Assembly (NCBI GenBank): GCA_900175165.2
Contig: FWWN02000692.1
Span: 62,001-126,000, forward strand
Length of the DNA stretch: 64,000 bases
From: Rhizomucor pusillus
Taxonomy: Eukaryota; Mucoromycota; Mucoromycetes; Mucorales; Lichtheimiaceae
Reading direction: 5' to 3'
Both the position numbers and the translations under genes were made by a program. The number at the start of each line of letters is the position of its first letter. Position 1 is the first letter of the stretch. This document shows positions 47,977-58,980 of the stretch, piece by piece. Under the pieces are notes generated by a model that saw only the letters and a list, made by a program, of their open reading frames with translations, was not told where the DNA came from and searched no databases.

Positions 47977-49090
47977 ATGGCCACCATGCGAGGATTGCGT
48001 TTGGTACCCTCACTTCTCACTCCTTCCCTCACCGCTCGAGGAGGGCACCAGCAATTCTTGAATCGCTCAGTTGCCGAGTCCGTATGCCAGCGCACGATCC
48101 GATTCCGTCACTCCAAAGTTGGCACGCAGACAATCGCCATGCCTCGCGACCACGGCGTCTACGGTAATTGTCGAGAGAAAAGGAGAGTTTAATTTGGATA
48201 TAGGAATGTATACTTATATGCAATGATATAGCCAATTATATCCCACCCGAGAACCCACCATCCATTACGGACTTTGGTCGCTGGCGACTTACAAAATGGC
48301 GAAACATGAAGAACCACGTACAAAACATGTTGAGGTAAAAAGAGAAAAAAGCCAGTTAATATCAAAAAAGAGGTCTTGTGTTAAGATGATTATTTTTGCA
48401 GTGTGGGTTTGATCAAGTACAAGTCAAAGTATGAAAAATGGGATTCTCGAAAGTTCCTGGAGCAGGCCACGGATGTCTACGTGGACATGAACACTGCGTT
48501 TGCAAAGTGAGTGGGACATATACAATGGATAGTCAGTCGTTGCAGGAAATATTCACCATTGATTTTGCTGTTTAGAGGCGACCGTGAATTTCTTAAAGAA
48601 ACTTGCCTTGACGAAATGTACACAGTAAGTAATGCAACATTTAGTCCGTTAGCGAGATGAACCGTGCTAACGATTTTTTGCTACTTTAGACTCTCAAAAA
48701 CCAAATAAAGAGCCGCAGCAACGACCAGCGTTGGGAATGGAAGTACCACGGCATGATCGAACCACCAAAAATTGTATGCATCCGCTGCATGTCCAGCTCG
48801 GGTTTCAGCAAGCACGGTTTTGCCATTGCACAGGCCTTGGTCAAGATGTACACCAAGCAGGTAAATAGGATTTTCCAGGAATCGAAAGGTTCAAGGTAAC
48901 TAACTTGATTTGCTGTTTGCTGCAGTCAATGGCTGTGTACGACAGAAAGAACCGGTTAGTAGGTGGCGATCCAAACAAGATCCACAATGTGCAGGAGTAC
49001 GTTGTCTTCCAGCACGTCATTTCCGATCCTGAGGATGTCTGGCGTGTATACGGCAAGATCGCCTCGCCTGAAAAACTGCAGCAACAATAA
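47977..49090 (+). CDS. MRPL45: Mitochondrial large ribosomal subunit protein mL45 (Tim44-like domain, MRPL45/Mba1-related)
   Basis: Mitochondrial translation, near the ribosome exit tunnel and inner membrane. The start MATMRGLRLVPSLLTPSLTA is a typical matrix-targeting, basic amphipathic peptide. Further exons give YIPPENPPSITDFGRWRLTK, SVGLIKYKSKYEKWDSRKFL, ATDVYVDMNTAFAKGDREFL and EWKYHGMIEPPKIVCIRCMS. VYDRKNRLVGGDPNKIHNVQ and EYVVFQHVISDPEDVWRVYG close the gene before TAA at 49090. This is the Tim44/mL45 fold. Introns of about 50-90 bases. Confidence 0.88.
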
Positions 49091-49229
49091 CAACAAAATG
49101 CATAAATCAGAAAACAAAAAAAGAGTGATAAAAAATAGAGTCAAAACTTTACAATAGTGTATTATACAACTAAGAAGGAAGAAAAAAGGAACATCTTCTA
49201 CCTATACATATGTATATTTATATATAATA

Positions 49230-50707
49230 TTAGTCTCGATAGTGAGGAACATCGTGCGGTACAGGCCTAGTGGTTGGCGAGGACGGCATGAGCGGGACGG
49301 ATGTCATGCGGGACGCGTCGACATATGGCTGATGTGCATAGTATCCGCCGGCGTGGCTTACATCCGGATTACTCGCTGTAGTCGCGGTGTATGTGACGGA
49401 ATGGTTTCTGTTGGCGCCGGCGGTGGAGGTCGACCAGCCATAGTCTTGTATGTTGCGCTGGGACATGTATGCGTTCTGGTACGGGTCTGCGTAGAAATCG
49501 TCTTCGTAGCGGTTGTTGTGATCCATGGGAGAAAGTGGGCGCGGCACACCGTCATCGTGGTCCCGTCGTTTCCGGGTTTTGCGTAGCATCAAAAATATCG
49601 CAGCCAGGATGAGTCCTACACCTGCGGTTGCTCCCACAACTGCGCCTGCAATGACACCTGCATTGTTCGAGCTTCCTCCGTTGTTTATTCCTTGCTGGTC
49701 AATGGCTAGCGAAGGAATTACCGTTCTGATAAGGATGACGGTTGTTAGGATACGCGTGTTCCTGAATCGTACTATATTTCTCTCTCTTACGTGACAGGGA
49801 CAACCGTGGATGTGGTTACAGTAACACCGTTGCTCACAACCTTTGTGATAGTCGGAATTAAAGTCGTTGTGGTGATATACTGCGTTGTGCTCGTGACCGT
49901 GTCCGTCGTTTGTGCGGGAGAAGAACTCTGCTGTGGCGCAGACGAACTGGAGTCTTGTGTGGTGGAAGAAGATGCAGGCGGAGTTGTCGTTTCAGATGGT
50001 GGTGGCGTTGTTGGTGAAGAAGTTGATGTAGTTCTCACATCGGATGTCGTCGTTGTCGTCGTCTCGGTAACGGGAGGTTCCGAGGAAGGCGTAATGGATG
50101 AAGTAGGTACATCGCTGCTGGTAGGGGTGTCGCTTGGTTCGATGCCGGTCGTAGACGGCGACGAGGGATCGGCGCTGGCGCTGGCGCTGCTTGTGGGAGG
50201 TGGCGGGCCTGTGCTACTGCTTGATTCGGGAGATGGTTGTTCGCTTGTTGTGGCAGTGCTGCTAGACGTTGGAATGGGTTCGCTGCTTGTTGCACCTCCG
50301 CTGGATGTAGGTTCAGGAGCCGCCGAAGCGCTATCGGAAGGAGCAGCGTTCGACGACGTCGGCTCCGGTTGTGCACTCGACGTTGGTGACGCGCTATCTG
50401 TCAGGGTGGGAGCATCTGAACTGCTGGCAGGTGGGTTATTAACGGAACTCGTAGGTTCACTATCGCTGCTACTGTTGCGAGTCGTTGCGTCTGGTGGCGA
50501 AGACGATGTCTGTATACCGTCTGCAGGCGCGGAAGACGTTGGCGTGTTATCTTCCGACGAGGAAGAAGGGGCAGGCGATTCATTTTCATCCGTAGGCGAA
50601 GGAGAAGATGATTCCGTCGGGGTGCCGATATCTTGGGCAGAACTCGTTTCAATTGCCTTAGTTGCACTTTCTTCAGCTGCTTTGGAAGACATCCATGCAA
50701 AAGTCAA
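49230..50707 (-). CDS. Mucin-like Ser/Thr-rich single-pass membrane protein
   Basis: The exon from 50707 is an almost continuous Ser/Thr/Pro-rich domain, likely heavily O-glycosylated. It ends KVVSNGVTVTTSTVVPVT, then a 65-base intron, then a membrane helix (GVIAGAVVGATAGVGLILAA...) and a basic stop-transfer RKTRKRRDHD. A cytosolic tail of about 90 residues is Tyr/Pro/Ser-rich. The pattern fits fungal cell-wall sensors such as Mid2/Wsc or Msb2 types, or Skg6-like TM proteins, but no specific family was identified. The start is uncertain: MTFAWMSSKAAEE has a poor signal peptide, and a hydrophobic segment upstream (50710-50800) could be a separate signal exon. The antisense strand is also open for over 300 codons, which is a codon-bias shadow. 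Confidence 0.75.
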
Positions 50708-50898
50708 GAATTACAAGACAGGAAAAAGGAGGAAAGAAAGAAAGGAAGAGCTGACAGAAACCAACAAGGATAGAAAAAAAGCTGCATCTCAAGCCCATTC
50801 CACCTGACATCCAAAACCCAAAAATAACAAAAAGTATTCTTTTTATACAAAAAAATGGTTTAGTGCAATTCTATTGACTTTGACGGCTTTAATCTCCT

Positions 50899-51855
50899 TT
50901 ACTTTCGGTACCAAAGCTGGGTAATTTTGGTCTAAAATCGCACGCCATGTGAGCATCCCTATGCTTTAGAATAACATATATATTGCTAACTTACTCTTCT
51001 CATCTTTCGCTGAAGCTGGAAGATACCGTACAGCAATGCCTCGGCAGTGGGAGGACAGCCGGGAACATAGACATCCACAGGGACAATTCGGTCACAGCCA
51101 CGTACAACCGAGTAAGAGTAGTGATAGTAACCACCTCCGTTCGCACAGCTTCCCATAGAAATTACCCAACGTGGCTCAGGCATCTGCAAATGCAACGTTA
51201 GTTTCACACATCTGCCCCCAAAATCCATCGTTCTCCTTCTTCTTACCTGATCATAGACCTTTCGCAAAGCGGGGGCCATCTTGTTGGTCAAGGTACCAGC
51301 GACAATCATGACATCAGACTGACGGGGAGTAGCACGGAAAATAATACCAAGACGGTCCTGATCGTAACGAGGAGTAGAGCAATGCATCATTTCCTATCAA
51401 AGCGAGCTCGTGTCAGTAAACTGTTCAATTATTCGTGAGTCACGGTTTGTCATTCTACATACCACAGCGCAGCATGCCAAACCAAAAGTAGCGGGCCAAA
51501 TGGAGCCTTCGCGAGCCCAGCTGACAACACGATCGACGGTCGACAAGACGTACTCTAAATCGATCGAGAACAAGAATCAGATCTGCTGCTCGAGAAAAAA
51601 CACGCTGAATTAAAACATGAAAATTGCACCTGCGCTGTTGCTAGGCTTGAGAGCGACGTCTTTAACTTCGTCAATGTTGCGAGTGACTTCTGTGGAAACT
51701 GCTCGCTTTGAGACTGTCAGGGCCTGGGGTGCCACAGAAGCAGCTACAATATGTGTTGCATTTAGTCATCCAAGTGTCGCTGACTCGTCGTTGTTGTTCG
51801 AATGCTTACTCAATGCTCGCTTGGCGGCATTCAATCCGAGTACAGTCATTGCCAT
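50899..51855 (-). CDS. NDUFS7: NADH:ubiquinone oxidoreductase 20 kDa (PSST/NuoB) subunit
   Basis: Carries cluster N2 of mitochondrial complex I, the last 4Fe-4S before ubiquinone. The start [16 protein letters not shown] begins a mitochondrial presequence. Exons give [20 protein letters not shown], then the cluster ligands [19 protein letters not shown] and [14 protein letters not shown]. The last exon reads KITQLWYRK before TAA at 50899-50901. Introns at about 51795-51740, 51625-51560, 51455-51395, 51240-51185 and 50985-50930. All expected cysteines are present. It is a nuclear copy with presequence, as usual in fungi. Confidence 0.94.
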
Positions 51856-52762
51856 TGTGGATTATACACAGTGAGACAAAAGAGTAGGGAGATATTCGTA
51901 GGGCGGCCTGACTGGATAAAGCAAAGACTTTTGCGTCTCTATGGTGATGTTTTCACTTCCTGGTTGGTGCCCAACTCCGATCGCTGGCCTAGTTTCTACG
52001 TCACGCCGCTCTCGCGGTGGTGGTTTATGCGCCTCTTTATCCTTCACCATGCGATAACAAAATAAGCACTGAGCACTACTTTTACCTGCTAATTATATAC
52101 ACTCTTTATTAAGTTTATCATGACTTTTTATCTCAGTGAAGCATCGCCTCATTGCGAAAATAGCCAATAAAATAAAGTACAGTGATCTTTTTTGCTTCTT
52201 ATGATATGCTCTCCTTTGCAATGCCTGATTCTGTGAATTACTACTTTGTCACATCGGATGAAAAGCTGGTGGAGGATAAAGTTTGTTCTCTGAGAAGAGC
52301 TAATACTTGATGAATTCTGCAGGATTCGGGAACCTTTCGACGACTTTTCTTTAGCACGTTTCTATGGTCGATGTGACCGACATGGCAGCTTGTACGATAA
52401 CTTCTTTCGCTAGCGAGAGCGCTCTACAATATGGCTGTGAATTGACTTGGAGATCGTTCCATATATCCAATAACAGTCAGTGATATAAGGGATTCCTTGT
52501 GACGTCAATTCGAAGTTTTTTTTTTATCTCTGTTCATCTACGTTAGCTGACACGTTTCCAGTGCAAAACACAAAGACATATGAGTCTAAAATAAGCATTA
52601 TGTGCACAGAAACAGTGCGAATGACGCGATTCGGGTGCGCAAAGGTGTGTCATTATGCGAACGGCAACGACTCCGCTGGGCTTTGACTATTTTTCAAACT
52701 GTCTTCCCTTTTTTCCCTCCCTCCCTCTCTCCTTCTCGTTCTTTTCACTCGCTTACAGAGAC
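51856..52762. other. Divergent intergenic region, about 0.9 kb
   Basis: Between the divergent NDUFS7 and eEF1B-gamma starts. No open frame with family character. A perfect CRE-type TGACGTCA palindrome sits at 52500-52507. Pyrimidine tract at 52705-52740 just before the eEF1B-gamma start, common in highly expressed fungal genes. Confidence 0.5.
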
Positions 52763-54264
52763 ATGAGTCTTGGTGTATGTGAACGCCCCATTGTTTCATC
52801 TATATAGTATTAACATCCTTGTGTCAGACTATCAAATCGTACCCAAACAACCCGCGCGTCGCCAAAGCCCAGATTGCGGTAGATATCTTATCGCGAGCAA
52901 TTCTATATATGTATGCTTATACCACTGGCATTTGAAACTATGAACATTGTAGGCGGCCTACAGCGGTGCTGAATTTGACTTTCAAACAATTGACATGGCC
53001 AGCACCAAGAGCCCAGAATACTTGGCCAAGTTTCCGATGGGAAAGGTGCCGGTCTTGGAGAGGTGAGGCAGAATAATCTTGGATTTCGACATGGATGATA
53101 GCCAAATTTACATTTTTCCTTTCTATCAGTCCATCAATCAACTTGTTTGAATCATCTGCTATTGCGTATTACGGTACGTATTTGAATCCTTGAAGCAGAC
53201 CACTGTTCGCCATTTGACTGACTCATGGGACCACGTGGCATTTAGCCGCAGCAGCAAAGCAAAATTCACGTCTGCTTGGATCGACACCTGAAGAGGAAAC
53301 AGAAATCATCCAATGGGTTCTGTTTGCAGACATCGAACTGACAGCCAACATTAGTGACTGGACATTGCCCTTACGTGGCATCCGCCCGTACATCAAACCG
53401 AACGTGGACGCTGCTATCGAGCGAACAAAGTCTGCTCTCAAAGCGCTCAACGACTATCTCTTAACAAGGACGTACCTTGTCGGTGAAGATGTGACGCTTG
53501 CAGACATCGCCGTTACGTGCCAGCTCGTGAATGGGTTCAAATTTGTGTTCGACAAGCCATTGCAAGACGAATACAAGAATGTTACACGATACTACAAGAC
53601 GTTGACTGGCAAGGAAATCTTTAAAAAGTATTTGGGCACGGTTGAACTTTGCACAGAGCCGATTAAATATACTCCACCCAAAAAGGAACCCAAAAAGAAG
53701 CAAGAAGAACAGCCTGCTGCTGCCACCGCTAAAAAGAAGGAAAAGGCACTGCCAGCTGCTCCTAAGGCTGAGGAGGAGGGTCCTAAACCACCTCCAAAGG
53801 CAAAGTCTGCCTTGGATTTGCTCCCTCCTTCCAACTTCAAGTTGGACGACTGGAAACGAATGTACAGCAACAATGATACCGATGTCGCCATGAAGTGGTT
53901 CTGGGAGAATTTTGATCCAGAGGGCTACAGTATTTGGCGCGTGGATTACAAGTACAACGACGAACTTACCCTAGTCTTCATGTCCAACAATCTTATTGGC
54001 GGCTTCTTTGCTCGTCTTGAACCTGCTCGCAAGTATGCATTCGGTTCGCTTGTTGTTATCGGTACGAACAACAACAACAGCATTTCTGGTTACTTCATTA
54101 TTCGTGGTCAGACCGTCCCTGAGGAGGTGACTGGTGCTGCCGACTTTGACTCGTATACATTTACCAAGGTCGAACCTTCCCAGTATGAGGAGAAAAAGGA
54201 TGAAATCTACAAGTATATGGCATGGGAAGTCGACGGCTTTGCTGACGGAAAGATTTTCAAATAA
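52763..54264 (+). CDS. EEF1G: Translation elongation factor eEF1B-gamma (GST-like + EF1G domain)
   Basis: Scaffold subunit of the eEF1B GTP-exchange complex. The first exon is just MSLG, then a conventional intron, then TIKSYPNNPRVAKAQIAAAY. A thioredoxin-like GST-N (EYLAKFPMGKVPVLE), GST-C (DYLLTRTYLVGEDVTLADIA), a Lys/Pro/Glu-rich linker (PPKKEPKKKQEEQPAAATAK) and the EF1G C-terminal domain (WKRMYSNNDTDVAMKWFWEN, then LEPARKYAFGSLVVIGTNNN) complete it. The stop is at 54264. Introns are in the 5' part (about 52778-52829, 52880-52953, 53064-53130, 53174-53246). Full length and intact. Confidence 0.96.
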
Positions 54265-54892
54265 AATGAAGAGTGTATCGCAATAATTAGCCAAATTCAA
54301 TAAAGGATGCGAACCAAAGGCTTATGATACATCAGCATATGGCTGAAACCATTCTTGAAACTTGTGCGAAAGCTATTCGTTGAACTACCGCAGATTCATT
54401 AACAAACGATATTCAAACCGCGTTTTTAATGTAATGATCAATAGCAAAGTGGAACCCCTTATAACGGGGCAGGCATATCCGTCTATTCTAGTTCCTTCTA
54501 GTAACCTTCAGCTACTACGTCTTACTAAGTCCTGTGAGCTTTTCTTGACGGCGCTTAATGTCAATATCCGCGAACGCCACGCCTTCGAGGTAGAGCTTGT
54601 AACTCTACTACTTTTTCATGTCTCATATGGCTGCTATCGCAAATTATTCTGTCTTTACGGTTTCCAAACACACTGAATATGGTTCATCTTTGCAACGGTA
54701 GTTACAAAAGTACTTAAGCAGGACCAGATTAATGAATGGGTCTGTATCAGATCAGATCGGAACCAGACGGAGAGAAATGTCAATGCATTGTTTGCATTTA
54801 TAATCATGCCATAGCCTATAAGTTCGGGAGCCTGTGAGGCTATAAAACCCCATACATTTCTGATCCATTTTGACATCTAACCAGCTGCCCAT
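54265..54892. other. Intergenic
   Basis: No gene supported. An open stretch at 54362-54676 has no family character. The right end is the upstream region of the SRPBCC gene. Confidence 0.5.
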
Positions 54893-55419
54893 ATGAGTGT
54901 CCAAAGCGCAATCAATTGGCCAGACCTCTACCTCCCAGGTACAACAGACAACTTCGTCTCGAACGAGATCATTGTCAAAGGACTGTCTGTCAAGGATGTT
55001 TGGCCGTTTCTGGTGAACACATCAACGTGGACGTCCTACTACAAGAATGTGTCCGATATCAGCTTTCCACACGGCAAGGGTCCGGAACTATCGGAAGATG
55101 CTCACTTCAGCTTTGGCACATTTGGATTCCCTCCTATGGCAGCCCACGTGACTGAATTTGTCTCGCCGGATGCGCAGCCTGCCCGACTCTCGTGGACGGC
55201 CAAGCAAGATGGGTCACCGGAGGAGCAGCTCGACGTGCTGCATGCGTGGTTACTTGAAGACCTTCCTGGCGACCGAGTCCGTATCCTCACGCAGGAGTCG
55301 CAGATAGGAAAACCTGCTGCTGCCTTGCAAAACAGAAACCAAACCCCATGATAAATGGCCATCAAGACAGGCTCGATGGTCTCCATGACATTGCATTCAA
55401 GCATAAGAATAAGTCCTAA
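54893..55419 (+). pseudogene. SRPBCC (START/Bet v 1-like) domain protein with a C-terminal frameshift
   Basis: A small ligand-binding fold of the polyketide-cyclase/AHSA1-like group. The start MSVQSAINWPDLYLPGTTDN is followed by SVKDVWPFLVNTSTWTSYYK, EDAHFSFGTFGFPPMAAHVT and HAWLLEDLPGDRVRILTQES. After IGKPAAAL the frame breaks (about 55324-55328). In the shifted frame the expected ending resumes, AKQKPNPMINGHQDRLDGL, up to TAA 55417-55419. A single lost G would explain it. The original frame stops at 55351 after a short unrelated tail. Whether this is a real mutation or a sequencing error cannot be told; the otherwise intact domain favours a very recent or artefactual break. Function not established. 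Confidence 0.7.
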
Positions 55420-56050
55420 TAGACTCACATTATATAGTCAATACAATACATATTGTATTTTCCACCTACAGTATTTTGTATCTATATATTGTACACAATT
55501 TTCAAGCGATACATGATGTGGGTTCCAAGACATTCTCGGCTTACACTTTGCTGTTGATAGTATGTCCTATAAATCAATCTTCGAACGTGTCTTGTTCTTG
55601 CAACGTTGAAGCGACGTAAAAAAGCCAATTTTAGATAAAATTTTTTAAGTGAAATTGTGCGTTGTTGAACGGTAACAAATATCGCAAACATGCATAGAGG
55701 CCGAATGATGCCTTTCTTCTACGGTTAGTTTTGACGATGTGTGCACTTGAATGCGTATTCGAGAAGACAGCTGTATCACACAAGCAAGGATGCCGATGTA
55801 AATTGTCGCATACAGTTATTTTAATGGGTACTGCCTCGGAGGTGTCCATTTGTGGAATTTGTGGACACTGTCGATTTAGTGGACACCTTTTAAACTTAAC
55901 GTTCTGTCCAAAGAAAAGGTAGCTATGGCCCACTGCAACCAATGAGCATCCGAAAGATATTGACATGCATGTTGTGAGGGTCAACGCGTATAGCCCTCCT
56001 CGCACAATCTACCTTCAAAGTTTGTTCATCAGTACTTACCAGCCCCATTT
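55420..56050. other. Intergenic, low-information, with inverted repeat
   Basis: AT-rich. Contains AGGTGTCCA (55840-55848) and its reverse complement TGGACACCT (55880-55888), with a related TGGACAC word between them. No gene seen. Confidence 0.4.
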
Positions 56051-56159
56051 TTGAAATCCTCTCGCATCCCCATATCTTGCTATAAACACTTGAGTCTCAG
56101 TTGCACTTCGCTTTCTGCAATCTGCAGGAGTCTACGAGACGCCGAGAACTGTAGTTACA

Positions 56160-57707
56160 GTGGACGCGCCCGGGATCAGATTCTTCGGTGTGATTACAGA
56201 GGCCACCAGTATTGGAGATCGATCAGCTTGGAGCAAGTTAGATCAGTTGCCCGATCAACCGATCCCGTTGTTGCCAACGAGCCTTCGTTTTGAGGGACGA
56301 CGTCCAGCAACCCGTCGCCCTGCGCCTGAAACCACATACCGACGTTTCAATAGGCATGGCTCTATTTGCTTCATTGATGCATCTTACGGCCAAATCAGTT
56401 AATGTAAGCAATATATAGAGTCATTGGAATTACAAACTAAATTGTGGATATCAGGGCAATCCAGCATATTTGCTGTTGAAACCTGAGCAAAATAGCGACA
56501 GCATGATCAACGTTTTTGGTGAGGAACTACTGTAAAATTATATACCTCACGGTTGGACTCGTGGTTTGGCGATTGCACAGAGTTTGACGAGCAAGAAATT
56601 AACAAGATTCAAGATATCGTTGACGTAAGTTACATTTCTAATGTATTAGAGCAATTTCAAGCTTATTCCAATCCACTCTCGGTTTAGAGTTATCAATCGC
56701 GCAAGGTATCACTTGAAGTTGCGAATTGTTCCATTAGACCGGAATATCACCTATGGAAGGATGTATACTCTGATACATCTTTCCATAGGTGATATTCCGA
56801 CGGTCTTATAGAATTAACAGGAGATCCTCGACCGTTAATTCAAAGTTCTGCAATTTGACACTTGAAATGGACAAACTCAAAACTAACGCAGTCGATGCTG
56901 TCAGACGACTGTAAGTTGAAAGTTTTCGGTCGATCGCAATAACGTACTAACAAATTACATATATAGAATGGAAGAGTTACCATTAAACCAACCCTTAGAA
57001 GCGTGTTTGACCGAAACTGAGTTGTGGAGCGCGTACGCTGATCCTGTGCTGGACTCTCTTCTGAGCAGTTCCGAAGAACGAATCCATATAAGATAGTAAA
57101 TTAGTCTTACTTGCGAGAAACTTTTAGCGTTGTTAATCATGTTAGAATAGGACTAACCAAAAGGATAACGACAAGGGGACCGAAAGACGTGATAGCGTTA
57201 TATCAGACATGAGCCGGTTGCGATGGGGTCATAGCCATGGACATGGCGAAGCTAAAATTGCTGAACCGACGGACAATAATTACGTGCTTGTCTGGGATCT
57301 GTATCGTTTGCGCTCTTGCAACAAGTGCATCATTAATGCGATCAACACAGAAGCTGACTTCGCATTTCAAGTCACGGTAGCATCAGGATACAACCAAAAA
57401 GGGCACTATTTAACTTGATGGAGAAAAGGCTATATGTCACAGAACTTAAATTCGATGGTCTGTATACCATGTGTGAAATCGCAAATATCCAAGTCTCAAG
57501 TCAGTCGACCATCTTGAAGCAATGGTTACGCGTAGATCCCTTCGTCGGTTGCTGCAAGTGACACATGTATTCGAAAAGATGAAGCAGCAGAAAAAGCAAG
57601 TAGCAGAGATGTTTTCAAGTATGAAGCGGTCTGGCTCAAGTTTAATCCAGCTTGAGGAATTGATATCTGGAAAACGGGATAGAACGCCTTGCAAGCTGCG
57701 GTTCTAG
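56160..57707 (+). pseudogene. Decayed member of an uncharacterised Mucoromycota family (PD-(D/E)XK-like)
   Basis: Fragments on the plus strand resemble a Mucoromycota-expanded family, probably a sister group to the gene at 33012. They include DSWFGDCTEFDEQEINKIQD (56567-56620), EACLTETELWSAYADPVLDS (about 56995-57060), RWGHSHGHGEAKIAEPTDNN with VLVWDLYRL (57215-57310), TELKFDGLYTMCEIANIQVS (57440-57505) and VTHVFEKMKQQKKQVAEMFS (about 57555-57620). A stop TAG (57094-57096) follows IHIR where Trp is expected, and the frame changes around 57415 and 57500. A long hairpin lies inside at 56737-56804. The N-terminal part (56160-56540) is only loosely assigned. Confidence 0.5.
56737..56804. repeat. 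Near-perfect inverted repeat (26-bp stem, 6-base loop)
   Basis: Left arm 56741-56766 and right arm 56773-56798 match in 25 of 26 positions, the exception being a G-U type pair. The loop ACTCTG separates them. Looser pairing, including a GACCG/CGGTC match, continues outside. It could be a foldback/MITE-like element or a small-RNA precursor. Confidence 0.75.
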
Positions 57708-57839
57708 TGGATGAGTGCTGTACATGTACGATCATGTTAAACTATTCATATTCTTTTCGGCTCACAATCAGTGTTCAAATATGATAATTGGACTTCATTT
57801 CTCAATGCTATATCATCTATGATATGAGATAGAGATAAT

Positions 57840-57965
57840 TCCATAGATAAAACGCGCAAAGGTATTTGCCCATGCGCGTAACTGCTCGTCATCACTGCGT
57901 TTACACGCATCAATGCATTTCTCGAATATATCTTCAGCAATTTCCCGTTCGCCGAACTTGAAGTG
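57840..57965 (-). pseudogene. Unrecognised coding-like fragment
   Basis: The minus strand reads FKFGEREIAEDIFEKCIDAC then KRSDDEQLRAWANTFARFIY, an amphipathic helical stretch with the look of real protein. No start codon or surrounding exon was found. Its neighbour on the plus strand is the piggyBac relic. Confidence 0.25.
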
Positions 57966-57974
57966 TTGGTAATA

Positions 57975-58980
57975 GGTTATCAAGCTGAAGGAGTTGGAGG
58001 ATCATTTCAATCAATTTCGAGGATTTCTCGCGCATATAATGCTAACTTGTAAGATGCCTTGACGCCTGGTCGTTATTTATGCGTGGATGAGAGCATGAAC
58101 GAGTGGCTCAGTAAAGGGATGCCAAACATTAAGAAAGTCCCTAGAAAGCCGCACTCTAACAGGAGTACAAGACGGTCGCAGAGACGACCACCTGCTGTAT
58201 CATCCAGCTCGATTTCAATGGCGAAACAGTACCGTAAGCGTTTGATGACCAATACAGTCGTAAGAACATTACGTTTGTCTGTCGCCTCATAAGCGCATGG
58301 TTTCATTCAGAGCGAACCATAATGGCTTATTCTGGTTTGGCTCGCCGCTGATGGTGCGAGAGATGCAAAAGCATGGCCTCTTTTCCATTATGCAAGTGAA
58401 GAGCGGCGACATTGGCCCCGCGGTATGCCGGAAAATGACATCCTCGACGCACTTGAGAATAACTCGGTGATTTTGTCTGTATGAAGTCTACAGTCGACGA
58501 GGTCTTTGTAGGTCGCTGAAAAATTCGTCAGTAAGTCATAAATGGCCATATATTCCGTATTAGGAGCTGTCGATGTTGCGAACAATCGTCGTGATAATTT
58601 GATTTCGTTCCATGATGTCATGGCTTCTTACAGATGGGAGGTACGTTGCCTGGCGTTCTTTCTTGCTGTTTCCGAGTCGAATGCGTTTTCTGTGTGCAAG
58701 TGCTTTGCACTTGATGGGTCTGAGATGATGCATTCGAAATTTCGTTGGTCTCTTGGGCAATCAAGGTTGCAGCATGCCAGAAACCAGGTAAGCACGGTCC
58801 TTCCCCTCGCTAGAGTTACAAGTAGGGCCCAGGGAGCTCGTGTCATCCGTACGCGTGTCTCTTTGGGCCACAGTGCGAGAGGGCACCGTCTAAGACGCCG
58901 GAAAAGATTAAGGATCCGCTGCTTGTGCAACCAGGATGTTGGCTACTGTAGACAGGATGAACACTTGTCAAGACAATGAT
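57975..58980 (+). mobile_element. piggyBac-like transposase relic (PGBD/DDE_Tnp_1_7)
   Basis: Several piggyBac words survive in changing frames. DALTPGRYLCVDESMNEWLS contains one catalytic-region aspartate. GLFWFGSPLMVREMQKHGLF, RHWPRGMPENDILDALENN and GAVDVANNRRDNLISFHD follow (the MGGVD-type motif before the final catalytic Asp region), then RCLAFFLAVSESNAF. Stops and single-base frame changes (near 58040, 58230 and 58400) break it. No terminal inverted repeats or TTAA flanks were confirmed. Confidence 0.75.

Noticed and set aside
49791..50807. 338-codon open frame on the plus strand opposite the Ser/Thr-rich gene
   Set aside because: Its Val/Gly/Ser-rich sequence is the codon-bias mirror of the low-complexity coding strand; no domain and no start context.
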